From positions 419,219-483,218 of the forward strand of contig NW_019774147.1 in the NCBI RefSeq assembly GCF_001039355.2: a stretch of 64,000 bases of DNA, given 5' to 3'. Source of the stretch: Lingula anatina. Its lineage: Eukaryota > Brachiopoda > Lingulata > Lingulida > Lingulidae. Below the pieces are notes generated by a model. That model saw only the letters and a program-made list of their open reading frames with translations. It was not told where the DNA came from and searched no databases. Positions 48,201 to 53,200 of this stretch are shown piece after piece (within the stretch, counting starts at the first letter, position 1; each line of letters starts with the position of its first letter). The translations under genes and the position numbers were made by a program.

Positions 48201-49837
48201 ATGTAAAAAAATTAGAAAATCACTTTTAGTGGCTTAGCTCTTGCTAAAAAAAAAAAAAAACATGAGTCAAATGCTAAACAAACTTCAATTGACAAAAGGA
48301 AATGTTAAATATACCCTAAGTTGGATAAACTATCAAGCATTTAATTGTATAATAACCATTTATGTGATTCTAGAACAAGACCAGTGCCAGTTCTGTTCAT
48401 AATTTATACATTAATGTGATAAATAATGCTTATAAAAATATATACACACACAAGATAAACCATTTTTGAGTAGTAAATGTCAGTGAGCAATCAATTTGTT
48501 GCAGACATTACTGATGGCAGAGTTTTGGGTCACTTGCACCAAATGAGAGCTGAATTAATATATCTGTCTTTTCAGAGGCTCAGTTTGTTAAGACAAAATC
48601 AAAGTGTCAAAATGTAAAAGCCAGTTACTGAATTAAAAATAGCTTTCACTGTGCAAATATTCATTAAGCTGTGCTATACCATATTTCTGGATTGAGCATT
48701 AAAATTTTATGATCAAAACATAGTTATTGTACTGTAATCTATCATTTAGGTTCACACATATCATCAGTTTCGGTCCACTGCTGTTAAACATGTTTCTTAG
48801 CTTTACAGTAATTTGCCTATCACATGATATATAACATCATATATTATGCCACATTATATAAAATTCTTATTAATTATGCACAATTTGTTTAGGTTACAGG
48901 AGTCAAATGTGTGTGTGTGCCTGTGTACATACATACATATATTTTATATTTCAATAAACAATTATCAAAACCAACAATATTCTGGTCACTAAATATTGAA
49001 GAAACGGAAATAAAAGCTAAAGCCCCTCTACATCATCAATTTATTAGGTTGACACAATCTAATATTGGTTGTGAAATGGAAACAAAACCTAAAACCCTCT
49101 ACAGCATCCACTAATTAGGTTGATACAATGTGATATGGGCTGTGCATGCAGGTGCCTGCTTCTAAGCTTGTCCAGAAGTAGGTATTAGTGACGTCAACAG
49201 AAAAGATCTATACATATAATATTTCCTACATAAACCTGAATAACGATAAGAAAAACATCTCTTTTTATGTTTTTTTTTTTCATTCCTAGTTCCTGGAATA
49301 AGTGGATTACGTAATGTAACCAGTATATCTAAACAACCATGATTTTCTAAGCTGCATTGTAAAGGTGTCATCATAATAACCATTTTTTGCCCACCATCAT
49401 GCTTTGTATTTGAAAAACAACACACAATAATCAACACTGCAATCCACTAAATTAATTTCACCTCACAGAAAAATATTAAAACAGTATATTCAAGTATATT
49501 GTTCTTGGTTGATTTACTAGAAAAATAAGCCCATCAATAAATAAGTCTGAAAAAAATAACAACATGAGACTGATCGAACAGAAATGTAGATCTACACGTA
49601 ATCAGTCAGAGCTACCCTAAAAATGTATCATTCACTATTTACAGAGACTAGCCACCATGATGTTTATGACGCCGATACATTTCCGGGTTGGTTGATTATT
49701 TCATCATAGTATCACTACGCTTTGCGACATTGACCTTATAAAGCGTACCTATTTTATACATCTGTTATATGATTACATTAGCAACTACTTTACCTGACAT
49801 TTGGTGATACGAGCCCTTTTTGTGCAGTACGCAACAT
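2767..49837 (-). CDS. MYND-finger nuclear protein, whole gene (8 coding exons)
   Basis: Eight exons join with matching phases: 49837-49794, 31103-30608, 21905-20972, 12516-12383, 10249-10151, 9316-6657, 3646-3059 and 2808-2767. The product is about 1665 residues if one missing base in exon 2 is allowed. In order it has an unfamiliar N-terminal block, basic patches (PPKRRR and a KERKKRGKKQ stretch), an acidic and Ser-rich middle, a coiled coil at about 891-941, a SUMO-interacting-like IVDLTED at about 1166-1172, six glutamines at about 1263-1268, and a MYND zinc finger at about 1627-1663 ending two residues before the stop. MYND fingers are protein-binding modules, often on proline-rich PxLxP ligands in transcriptional corepressors. 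A nuclear regulatory or scaffold role is therefore inferred. I do not recognise the family. Exon structure is inferred from splice signals and reading frame only. Confidence 0.8.
3059..3646 (-). CDS. MYND protein exon 7
   Basis: This exon is exactly 588 nt, phase 0 on both sides. The acceptor is TTTTTTCTAG; a second in-phase AG 18 nt further in (TTTTCAG) could drop six residues. The donor is CCAG|GTAAGG. It encodes a Pro/Ser/Gln/Asn-rich stretch, then most of the MYND finger: C-x2-C (CAVC), C-x2-C (CSGC), then WYC-x3-C (WYCSHEC) and Q at the border. The last zinc ligands are in exon 8. Confidence 0.92.
3647..4532 (-). other. Intron between exons 7 and 6
   Basis: AT-rich intron. The part from about 4153 is repeated after the N at 6273-6656. 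If the duplicate block is an artefact, the true intron is about 0.9 kb. I see nothing else in it. Confidence 0.7.
4533..6271 (-). pseudogene. Truncated second copy of exon 6 (likely assembly duplicate)
   Basis: This block repeats exon 6 at a constant offset of 2124 bp, including the donor and the downstream intron. It stops at an N (6272) inside the exon and has no acceptor. Roughly ten residues differ from the 6657-9316 copy (for example SERMD versus SERMN, QKDFV versus QKDYL, KSKI versus KSKM), and the frame is kept. The low, frame-preserving divergence and the cut at an N fit two alleles laid end to end better than a real duplicated exon. If real, it would be skipped in splicing, because exons 6 and 7 already join in phase 0. 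Confidence 0.85.
6272..6272. other. Single N: contig join
   Basis: One ambiguous base cuts the minus-strand exon copy. Sequence to its right (6273-8394) repeats sequence ending at its left (4149-6270) at an offset of 2124 bp. Confidence 0.9.
6657..9316 (-). CDS. MYND protein exon 6 (large central exon)
   Basis: This 2660-nt exon opens after GTTTTTAG and ends at ACAG|GTTGGT in phase 0. It is rich in Ser, Pro, Gln and Asn, as expected of a disordered regulatory region. The distinct parts are a basic KEKHRRRK near its start, a Lys/Glu/Leu coiled coil (about protein 891-941), the IVDLTED SUMO-interacting-like motif followed by acidic residues (about 1166-1172), and a six-Gln run (about 1263-1268) with more Gln/His-rich sequence after it. 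Its 3' two thirds are repeated at 4533-6271, across the single-N join. Confidence 0.9.
9317..10150 (-). other. Intron between exons 6 and 5
   Basis: AT-rich intron of about 0.83 kb using a GC donor at its exon 5 side. No repeat or coding signal seen. Confidence 0.6.
10151..10249 (-). CDS. MYND protein exon 5 (GC donor)
   Basis: This 99-nt exon opens after CATTCCAG and ends at GCAG|GCAAGT, the standard non-canonical GC-AG donor form. Only one of the three frames is open, and it reads AVASDGKHAADTEKMSIKPE and on to QGSA. Entry and exit phases are both 1, matching exons 4 and 6. The sequence is acidic and basic mixed, with no domain recognised. Confidence 0.75.
10809..10848. repeat. AAAT microsatellite
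   Basis: About ten AAAT units following a short A/AAT-rich run, inside the intron between exons 5 and 4. Confidence 0.95.
11694..11957. mobile_element. Foldback element, family A copy 1
   Basis: The two halves are imperfect inverted repeats meeting at about 11820. The inner arms carry CAGCTTAGATGTCTGACAGG and its complement, and outside them are TCGCTAAATTGC and its complement. The ends resemble GACTNGGGTNCC. It has no coding capacity. It is one of about nine relatives in this window sharing the inner arm around 'AAGCNGTCTGNCACGCCTAC' and a central TAATTA. Confidence 0.8.
12383..12516 (-). CDS. MYND protein exon 4
   Basis: This 134-nt exon lies between TTTTTTCAG and AATG|GTATGA. It enters in phase 2 (joined codon AGT) and leaves in phase 1, exactly bridging exons 3 and 5. 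It encodes a polar stretch (SNQIGMIIQGNVVEEF, then Asn/Gly-rich). No domain is recognised. The phase match on both sides is the main support. Confidence 0.75.
13407..13722. mobile_element. CAGGC inverted-repeat element, family B copy 1
   Basis: Starts CAGGCCTATCCAACTACCAG and ends in the complement (CTGGTAGTTGGGTAGGCATG). Arms are about 100 bp, and the inner arms share TACCCGTTTTCAAGGTGTG. A 5-bp duplication, AACAT, flanks it at 13402-13406 and 13723-13727. Removing the element and one AACAT reopens the LINE frame across the site, direct evidence that this is an insertion. It is non-coding. Confidence 0.9.
14806..14940. mobile_element. Small inverted-repeat element, family C copy 1
   Basis: Starts about GGCATTCGGAATAGCAGACT and ends in a diverged complement. 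GCCAAAG flanks both sides (an 8-bp repeat allowing one mismatch), and the LINE frame continues across it. It is related to the better preserved copy at 39648-39823. The flanking repeat length hints at a hAT-like mechanism but does not prove it. Confidence 0.7.
15712..15881. mobile_element. Miniature element with CTGGGGTAGCGCTA ends
   Basis: A 170-bp element with perfect 14-bp terminal inverted repeats CTGGGGTAGCGCTA and a flanking 5-bp duplication AGAGG (15707-15711 and 15882-15886). The interior is AT-rich and non-coding. Both signatures are exact, so this is a well-supported insertion. Confidence 0.9.
16471..16690. mobile_element. Inverted-repeat element, family D copy 1
   Basis: The inner inverted repeat is TTGATGGTCTCCCC (about 16567) with its complement GGGGAGACCATCA (about 16657). 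Left flanking sequence starting GGCCCAATTCAGAATGGATG matches, inverted, the right arm of the element at 56600-56812. It is GC-richer than its surroundings. Confidence 0.75.
17159..17200. repeat. Poly-A / AAAAAAAAG low-complexity run
   Basis: An A run interrupted by G residues, in the intron between exons 4 and 3. It produces a spurious poly-Phe reading frame on the minus strand. Confidence 0.9.
18178..18425. mobile_element. Foldback element, family A copy 2
   Basis: Left arm GGATCGATCTATCTCCCTGG with its complement at about 18399-18413. Inner arms carry TTAAACGTCTACCAAGCCTA and a diverged complement, meeting around 18300. The right end (GGGAACCCAGTCTAAG) matches the left end of family A copies at 51608 and 51934. 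Confidence 0.8.
20104..20420. mobile_element. CAGGC inverted-repeat element, family B copy 2
   Basis: A full-length copy from CAGGCCTACCCAACTACCAG to its complement ending GGGTAGGCCTG. It is flanked by ATTTT and AGTTT (5 bp, one mismatch). The central region (TTTGTTCTGGGGTATGATAC) is shared with the other copies. Non-coding. Confidence 0.88.
20458..20555. mobile_element. Half copy of the GTTCACATG inverted-repeat element, family E
   Basis: Carries GTTCACATGGAAAGTC followed by TATTTTCTAAAAATCTATTT and CGCGGTATCTTGTAATCACT. This is the same sequence that forms each arm of the complete element at 33280-33492. The second arm is absent, so it is a truncated copy. Confidence 0.75.
20972..21905 (-). 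CDS. MYND protein exon 3
   Basis: The acceptor is ATTTCAG and the donor is TTTTAG|GTAGGG. The exon enters in phase 1, so the joined codon gives DDEELPTILPPKRRRLYAMY, and leaves in phase 2. It encodes a charged, low-complexity region of about 311 residues. A basic cluster (KRTRSFSLKERKKRGKKQSR) looks like a nuclear localisation signal, followed by Ser/Glu/Lys-rich sequence with no recognisable domain. At 934 nt it is the second largest exon. Confidence 0.85.
21906..25980 (-). other. Part of the intron between exons 3 and 2
   Basis: AT-rich intronic sequence. Apart from one foldback relative (24360-24495) and short A/T runs I see no coding or structural signal here. Confidence 0.5.
24360..24495. 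mobile_element. Foldback remnant, family A (TTTAAGTAGAATACAG subtype)
   Basis: Carries CTTTAAGTAGAATACAGAAG, then TATATGAGTAT, then GATTGCAATCAGCAAGAGTC. All three words recur in order at about 56458-56560. It ends in GAATGCACCCTTA, like the copy at 46606. Confidence 0.7.
26009..28198. mobile_element. DR1-bearing repeat element, copy 1 (most complete)
   Basis: Starts AACTAGAGGATCAGAGAGGC, with a small hairpin and ATTGTACCACCAGC just inside. It ends CTACGCTGGTGGTACAATA, the complement of that subterminal word. Between them is a 146-bp tandem array (about 26.2-27.2 kb), a unique part containing AACCGTATGGAATACAAAAA, and a GC-rich stretch (28080-28160). There is no coding capacity, so it is non-autonomous. 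Three more copies lie at 28738, 32155 and 42897, and a fragment at about 42668. Confidence 0.8.
26220..27215. repeat. 146-bp tandem array with DR1 motifs
   Basis: Seven units. A perfect AGGTCAAAGGTCA begins at 26227, 26371, 26517, 26663, 26809, 26955 and 27101, so spacing is 144 once and 146 thereafter. Each is followed two bases later by a TTCAAGGTCA-type word (slightly altered in three units). The rest of the unit is also conserved (ATTGCCAGTATATGACTTCC, AACTATGGACCTATCTCTGC). Confidence 0.95.
28264..28455. mobile_element. CAGGC element, family B copy 3 (left half)
   Basis: Begins CAGGCCTACCCATCTACCAG and runs through the central region. The right arm is missing. It lies between DR1-element copies 1 and 2. 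Confidence 0.75.
28738..29943. mobile_element. DR1-bearing repeat element, copy 2 (diverged)
   Basis: Starts AAACTAGAGGATCAGAGAGA and ends CTACGCTGGTGGTACAATA. It keeps about four 146-bp-type units with DR1 words at 29444 (one mismatch), 29558 (perfect), 29704 and 29849 (one mismatch each). It is interrupted by a separate GC-rich insertion at about 29063-29392. Confidence 0.78.
29063..29392. mobile_element. GC-rich insertion inside DR1 element copy 2
   Basis: The host unit is broken between CTGCCAGTTT and GAGATATAAGG, words that are adjacent in other units. The insert begins AAGCATCCCGC and ends in a near complement, CAGGGTGCTT. It has inner repeats such as TGCACCCTGCACACGCTGAG. It is clearly richer in G+C and CpG than the flanks. 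No coding region is recognised. Confidence 0.7.
30608..31103 (-). CDS. MYND protein exon 2, with apparent 1-base deletion
   Basis: The acceptor is TTTTCAG at 31104 and the donor is CTG|GTAAGT at 30607. The exon opens in the phase left by exon 1 and reads LQGSHEYALSIPKKSTRK. It then fails. From about 31050 onward the sensible frame is the next one (KLKARAMLEQTDRKSYGPDG and on to the donor). The switch falls on an A5 run at 31047-31051, and a sixth A would merge the frames. The later frame has an in-frame TGA upstream at about 31087, so without that base translation could only start at the ATG at 31031, in a good context (GCCATGC). The exon ends in phase 1, matching exon 3. The block contains an aromatic-rich stretch (FFRYLGLMPIQILF) of unknown fold. 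Confidence 0.75.
31359..31381. repeat. AAT microsatellite
   Basis: About seven AAT units in intron 1 of the minus-strand gene. Confidence 0.9.
32155..33545. mobile_element. DR1-bearing repeat element, copy 4 (old)
   Basis: Starts AAACTAGAGAATCAGCTGAG and ends AACTTGTGGTACTTA. Many degraded units (GTAGGGCAAAGGTCA at about 32210) precede the same unique part (AACCGTATGGAAAACAAAAA) and 3' part (GGACTAAAACCATG) as copy 1. It is interrupted by the family E element at 33280-33492. Confidence 0.72.
33280..33492. mobile_element. GTTCACATG inverted-repeat element, family E, complete
   Basis: Two arms of about 65 bp or more: CGTTCACATGAAAAATC, TATTTTCTAAAAATCTATTT and GCGGTATCTTGTGATCACT, mirrored on the right by AGTGATCACAAGATACCGC and onward. 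The centre is CpG-rich. It is nested in DR1 element copy 4. Confidence 0.88.
33780..34445. mobile_element. Interspersed repeat, family F copy 1
   Basis: Shares a long succession of words with 52210-53445 and, inverted, with 47218-47873. Examples are TGATAAAGCAAAATAATGC, GGGCTCATAACTCCATAACA and TTTTGGTATCTGGA. Ends are indistinct here. Non-coding. Confidence 0.75.
34446..37280. other. Intron 1 stretch without recognised features
   Basis: AT-rich sequence with T runs and a TA run near 36117-36128. No conserved coding exon or element recognised on either strand. Confidence 0.45.
37288..37609. mobile_element. CAGGC inverted-repeat element, family B copy 4
   Basis: Full-length, from CAGGCCAACCCAACTACCAG to the complement ending GGGTAGGCCTG. 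It is flanked by an exact 5-bp duplication CTTTT (37283-37287 and 37610-37614), confirming the 5-bp target-site size seen at 13407. Confidence 0.92.
38450..38980 (+). pseudogene. Possible decayed coding fragment, unidentified
   Basis: With a few stops ignored, one frame reads protein-like sequence: MFAESIQHSKKVPKALMAVK, SELPVYACDQLVISHG, then NDELFCKLTTHLHSLLKAG and a stop at about 38978. It lies in an intron of the opposite-strand gene and has no splice signals I trust. It could be a processed pseudogene or part of a dead transposon. I do not recognise the family. Confidence 0.3.
39470..39647. mobile_element. Foldback element, family A (damaged)
   Basis: The right half is recognisable (GTGTGTCAGACAATTAAGCT, GTACTTTAACAAGAATCTCC, GGATTGATCCAGCTAGTATG), but the left half is degraded. 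It abuts the family C element at 39648. Confidence 0.6.
39648..39823. mobile_element. Family C inverted-repeat element, best copy
   Basis: A 176-bp element with 31-bp terminal inverted repeats differing at one base, starting GGCTCCATTCAGTATAGGGG with complement ending GGAGCC. TAT borders both sides. The ends match the element inserted in the LINE at 14806. Confidence 0.9.
40295..40321. repeat. Poly-A run
   Basis: A run of A bases of about 20 or more in intron 1. Confidence 0.9.
40490..40920. repeat. 44-bp minisatellite
   Basis: About ten units marked by CCTTTTCAGGGCC at 40498, 40542, 40587, about 40631, 40672, 40718, 40760, 40805, 40847 and 40892. Neighbouring units alternate between two flavours (AAGGTACACCTTC and CACATTTGTTTCTTAACC), suggesting an 88-bp higher-order repeat. 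Confidence 0.88.
41000..41425. repeat. About 66-bp minisatellite
   Basis: Six or seven units marked by TGGCATGCTTTT near 41017, 41075, 41136, 41201, 41267, 41333 and 41402, with spacing 58-69 and mostly 65-66. Because the unit is close to a multiple of three, one plus-strand frame stays open for 156 codons with a repeating WHAF motif. I regard that as a by-product of the repeat. Confidence 0.88.
41835..41919. repeat. TA and CA microsatellite
   Basis: About 14 TA units, a short interruption, then about 24 CA units. Confidence 0.97.
42668..42740. mobile_element. DR1-element 5' end fragment
   Basis: GAGGATCAGAGAGGCC followed by GCCTCC and TGTACCAC matches the first part of the DR1-bearing family. 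The rest is missing. Confidence 0.6.
42897..43285. mobile_element. DR1-bearing repeat element, copy 3, cut at an N
   Basis: Starts AACTAGAGGATCAGAGAGGC and is nearly identical to copy 1 for about 390 bp. Perfect DR1 words lie at 43114 and 43259. It stops at the N at 43286. Confidence 0.88.
43286..43286. other. Single N: contig join
   Basis: The 27 bases after the N (starting GTGCAAACCGCTGAGAGC) repeat 42872-42898, just before the transposon begins. Beyond that the right side continues as unique sequence with no transposon. Confidence 0.9.
43969..44305. mobile_element. Element with TTAA target sites and AGGGATAATAACTCTTCGT ends
   Basis: A 337-bp element with near-perfect inverted ends of about 19-20 bp, flanked by TTAA on both sides (43965-43968 and 44306-44309). 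TTAA target sites are typical of piggyBac-like and Kolobok-like transposons. It carries a perfect 24-bp palindrome, ATCTCTTAAGAGAT extended by TTAAA/TTTAA arms, near 44112. Non-coding. Confidence 0.9.
44943..45185. mobile_element. Foldback element, family A (CAGACATCATACC subtype)
   Basis: Perfect 25-bp inverted repeat beginning CAGACATCATACCAGCTGGG and ending TTGAT (about 44951-44975), with its complement at about 45148-45173. Inner arms include TAGTTAATTACCCCTAGCTG, the family A core. Confidence 0.88.
45222..45292. repeat. Poly-A followed by AAAT microsatellite
   Basis: About 17 A bases, then 12 or more AAAT units. Confidence 0.96.
46606..46821. mobile_element. Foldback element, family A
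   Basis: Terminal inverted repeats CCATTCCCATAGATTTAGATCGAT type: left CCCATTCCCATAGATTTT, right complement of GTGCATTCCCATAGATTTAG. Inner arm CCAGCTTAAGCGTCTGTCCC and GCCTACTAAAAGCTG. Confidence 0.82.
47218..47873. mobile_element. Interspersed repeat, family F copy 2 (inverted)
   Basis: Left end TTAAAGATATTTTAACCC, right end GGGTAACAATATCCTT: inverted repeats. Internal words are the complement of those at 52210-53445 (for example GCATTATTTTGCTTTATCA). Confidence 0.82.
48000..49640. other. Intron 1 stretch without recognised features
   Basis: AT-rich with short TTA, ATC and GT repeats. Minus-strand frame 49162-49437 is open for 91 codons but has no splice partner in phase that I could identify. 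Confidence 0.45.
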
Positions 49838-50243
49838 AACTTTAACAAGCTTATCTTCAAAATGTCGCGCACTTTCAGATTTCTAGCGAGTCTATTGGTC
49901 TCTCGTGCGCAGGGCAGTTAAGATTTCCCTTGCTAAATCGAAAGTGTTATTTAATCTAACCAATCCCTTTCCCTTTACTGTTCAGATGAAAGTAAATAAA
50001 ATCATTCAATACGCTGCTATTCAAATAAGCTTCTGACTGTTTACAGCAAAAATTAAATACGACTGAGAAACACGAGATACCGCCCTCGACAGCCTTCATC
50101 CCTACAGCGGACGAGTTGATTTTATGAATGGGGTCAGCCAACAAACATGGATTTTGTGTTCACAGTTGTAGAAATGCGTGTAGTGTCCCGCTGAAGGGTC
50201 TGTGGCAAGTGTGTGGGCCTGATAGGCCTCAGTCAGCGGCATC
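49650..50243. promoter_or_regulatory. Probable bidirectional promoter / 5' UTR region
   Basis: The start codons of the MYND gene (minus, 49837) and smoothelin gene (plus, 50244) face away from each other with about 406 bp between. CpG pairs are frequent here (CCGGG, GTCGCGCAC, ATACCGCCCTCGAC, GCGGACGAG) compared with the surrounding AT-rich introns. No TATA box is obvious. Both 5' UTRs must lie here. Two short upstream ATGs precede the smoothelin start (about 50125 and 50149). Their relevance depends on where transcription begins. Confidence 0.6.
49794..49837 (-). CDS. MYND protein exon 1 (start codon)
   Basis: This encodes MLRTAQKGLVSPNV plus two bases of the next codon. The ATG is the first in its frame after an upstream in-frame TAG, and position -3 is G. 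The exon ends at a CAG|GTAAAG donor in phase 2, which is what the frame opening exon 2 needs. It sits at the edge of the CpG-richer region shared with the smoothelin gene. It is short, so transcript evidence would be decisive. The alternative is that translation starts at the ATG at 31031 and this exon is coincidental. Confidence 0.6.
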
Positions 50244-50288
50244 ATGTCAGAATACACAGGGATGAGTGAGACTGCTCTGAAATCTATG
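50244..50288 (+). CDS. Smoothelin-like exon 1
   Basis: Encodes MSEYTGMSETALKSM, then an ATG|GTAAGA donor in phase 0. The ATG has A at -3. The ETALKSM end leads directly into LDRC at the next exon, reproducing the 'ALxxL' lead-in to the first smoothelin block. This makes the short exon credible. Confidence 0.8.
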
Positions 50289-53200
50289 GTAAGAAGTTGT
50301 AGAATTGTCAGACTATGCTGATAAGTTGCTCCTATTTCAGCATGTTACTGTCAGCTTTTGAAACTAGAACTCATTCATTAGAAGTAGAAAAGAGCACAGG
50401 TTCGCTGTCTGTAATGCGTGTACACAATGGCTCTTGGGACATCAACGCAATGGAGAGATTAAAAATGCTCAAGATGCCTTCATGAGAAGTAAAATTGTTA
50501 ACAATGTACTTGTGGGCATGGTTAAAACCATGCAGCAGCAGAGCTAATCCCTGTGCATGTAGATAAAACCACATATGAATTACCACATTGACAAAAAATC
50601 CTAGATAAAACCTATGAGCATTTTTTCCATGTTGAAACAGGTGGCATTTTTTTCAACCAGATCAAGGACGTGGTCATGTTCCTTCAGACATCTATGATCT
50701 TGCATAATTATTTGTGGTGTAATGCATTTTTCCACTTATTATACTAGTTTCATTCTTCACAAAAATGTTGTATAATTATGATTGGCTAGAATGTTCAGGT
50801 CTATAACCAACATTATGTTCTTTTATTGGAAAAAAAAATGACAATTTTACCTCTAAGTTGATCCAACTTGAGAAACTGTATTGAACCAAAATTAAATTTT
50901 GATTCAGAGCAGTCAACCGGTCCCTTTCCAACTAGAATTTTTTTCAAATCACCTGAACCCCATCTGTGGGCTTATAGGTGCTGATGTGCATACGTTGTGT
51001 TATGGACATCACTTTGATAAGTTACTAATTTTGACTCAAAACTGGAATCAATGTTAAAAAGAGTGGGCTATTGCCATATTTTTCAGGTCAGAAAGAAAGT
51101 TCAGGTAAATTTATATGTATATATTGGGCCTAGGGAGGGGGTGTGGTTTGGTGCATATCAAAGTAGTGGTCGTAAGCATATCACATTAAAGAGTGCGAAC
51201 AATTTGCCCAGCTTTCATCTGTGTCTCTTGCTGTTTACAAACAAGTTCTTTTTCTCAACCTGAAGTATTTACAATATGAGAGTAATACACTCTAGACATT
51301 CTCCAGCACATACAGAATGTAGTGAAGGAGTAGGTAGGTAGATAAGTGGTTTGTGGTTTGCATCGCAGTGCTTCAAACATTTTTTTGGTTCGCTCCATGA
51401 AGTCACTGTTTAATTTGTTAATTCAGCATTCACAATCAGAAACTCGATTCTAGAGAATAAGTGGCTATTTTGTTTATAAGCCCTGAGTTACAATTAACAA
51501 CTGACCATAGCTACTGACCATCCATATATACCCCTGAGCTTTTGTAACCTAGATGCCAAACTAAATAACGAAAAAAAGATCCCCCTTAAGAGCAGTTTGA
51601 CTGGGTTCCATGCATGCATAGATCGATCCATCTGGATCGATCTAACCCCCTGGAGAGTCTCACTGGACTTAAGTGTCTGTCACGCCTACCGAATCAGCTA
51701 GGAGGTAAAGATAATTGCCCCCTAACAGCTTTACTAGGCGTGATAGACATTTAAGCTGGTCAAGTTGACAAGATCTATCCAAATATCTGTGGGAATGGTC
51801 CCTTTAAGTTACCTATCATAACAAGGAGGAATTCAGAGGAGTGTCATTGTGTTTATCATTACAGAGGAAGCAATATATATTCAAAGTCTGACTAGAGCAA
51901 ACAATATAATATTTTTCTTCTGTCTTCTCTAAGACTGGGTACCCATCCCTAGATCGAACTAACAGGATCGCCAATCTCCATGGTGACCCTCGCTAAATCG
52001 CTTTCAGCCCAAGGGTTAAAACGTCTGGGATGCCCAATAAAGCTGCTAAACAATAGTTAATTACCTCCTATCAGCGTCAGCAGGCGTGACAGACATCTAA
52101 GCTGACCAGGTTAATTGCAATTAAGCGAAGATCCCCTCGGAGATCCAAAATTAGTACAATAGGGTCTGGGTGTGGTCTCTAAGTATTAATATTCGTTCCT
52201 TGCTTAAAGGATATTATCACCCATCTCCCAAATCTCCTTAAAAACTGCCTTACATACATTCTTTTGGGTAATAAATAAATCTTTAGTGATCAGTGATTAA
52301 ATTAATTAACATTTACTCATATGTCATCTTGCAGATGATGTCGTAATTGCGATTTGGGGGTAAAAATTGAAAAATCAGTTTCTCAGATTTCTCTTTTACC
52401 TGAGCACCCACCATCACTATTTCAATGCTGATTTAATGACACCATTTAGTACACTAAAACCCTGCCAGCAATTTTTTCCTAAAAGTCTTAGATCAGTTTT
52501 TATCGTTGATAAAGCAAAATAATGCTTATGTTTAATGAAAATATATCATTATGGGCTCATAACTCCATAACAAAAACATTTAAACCAAAATTACAGCACG
52601 GGATTGTAGCCTTTACAATCCTGGCTAATTTTCGTGATGAAATCTTGTTTAGGGATGAAGTTACCCCTCATACGGATTGCTATCTAACCTCAAAATAGAA
52701 AGGTGTTAAGTCAGACATGCTGCAGGCCTACCCAACTACCAGACTCAGCACATAAGGATCCTGAATTAACCCCTATATCGGACAACATTACCCATTTTCA
52801 AGGTGTATGTCAGATCGCATTTCGGAGTATCAGTCAGAACACCGACAGGATGATCCCGTGGTCGTCCTACAAAATTTGTTCTGGGGTATGCTAAAACTCT
52901 TCAGAATGGCTGGACATTTGGACCGGCTGTAATGAAAAATTTGCCGGACCAAATGGATTTTTGTCGAACCGAAAACCACCCTATTCGTTTCAGACAGATA
53001 CTGCCAGTAGGATTAGATAGCTTACTTTGTTTGTGAATGTGATAGGTTTGAAATGGAATAGAAAAAAACGCTTTAGGTTTTATATAATTTTATTAGTGAA
53101 GTAAGTCGAACGATAACTGTAAATCAAAATTGTGGTTCTTAAAACTCTTGTCGGTCCTTTGGACTGACCAAGTCCAATTTTTTACCGATCCAAACAAATT

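Noticed and set aside
49162-49437. 91-codon minus-strand frame upstream of MYND exon 2
   Set aside because: Exon 1 and exon 2 already join in phase; no convincing acceptor and donor pair brackets this frame.
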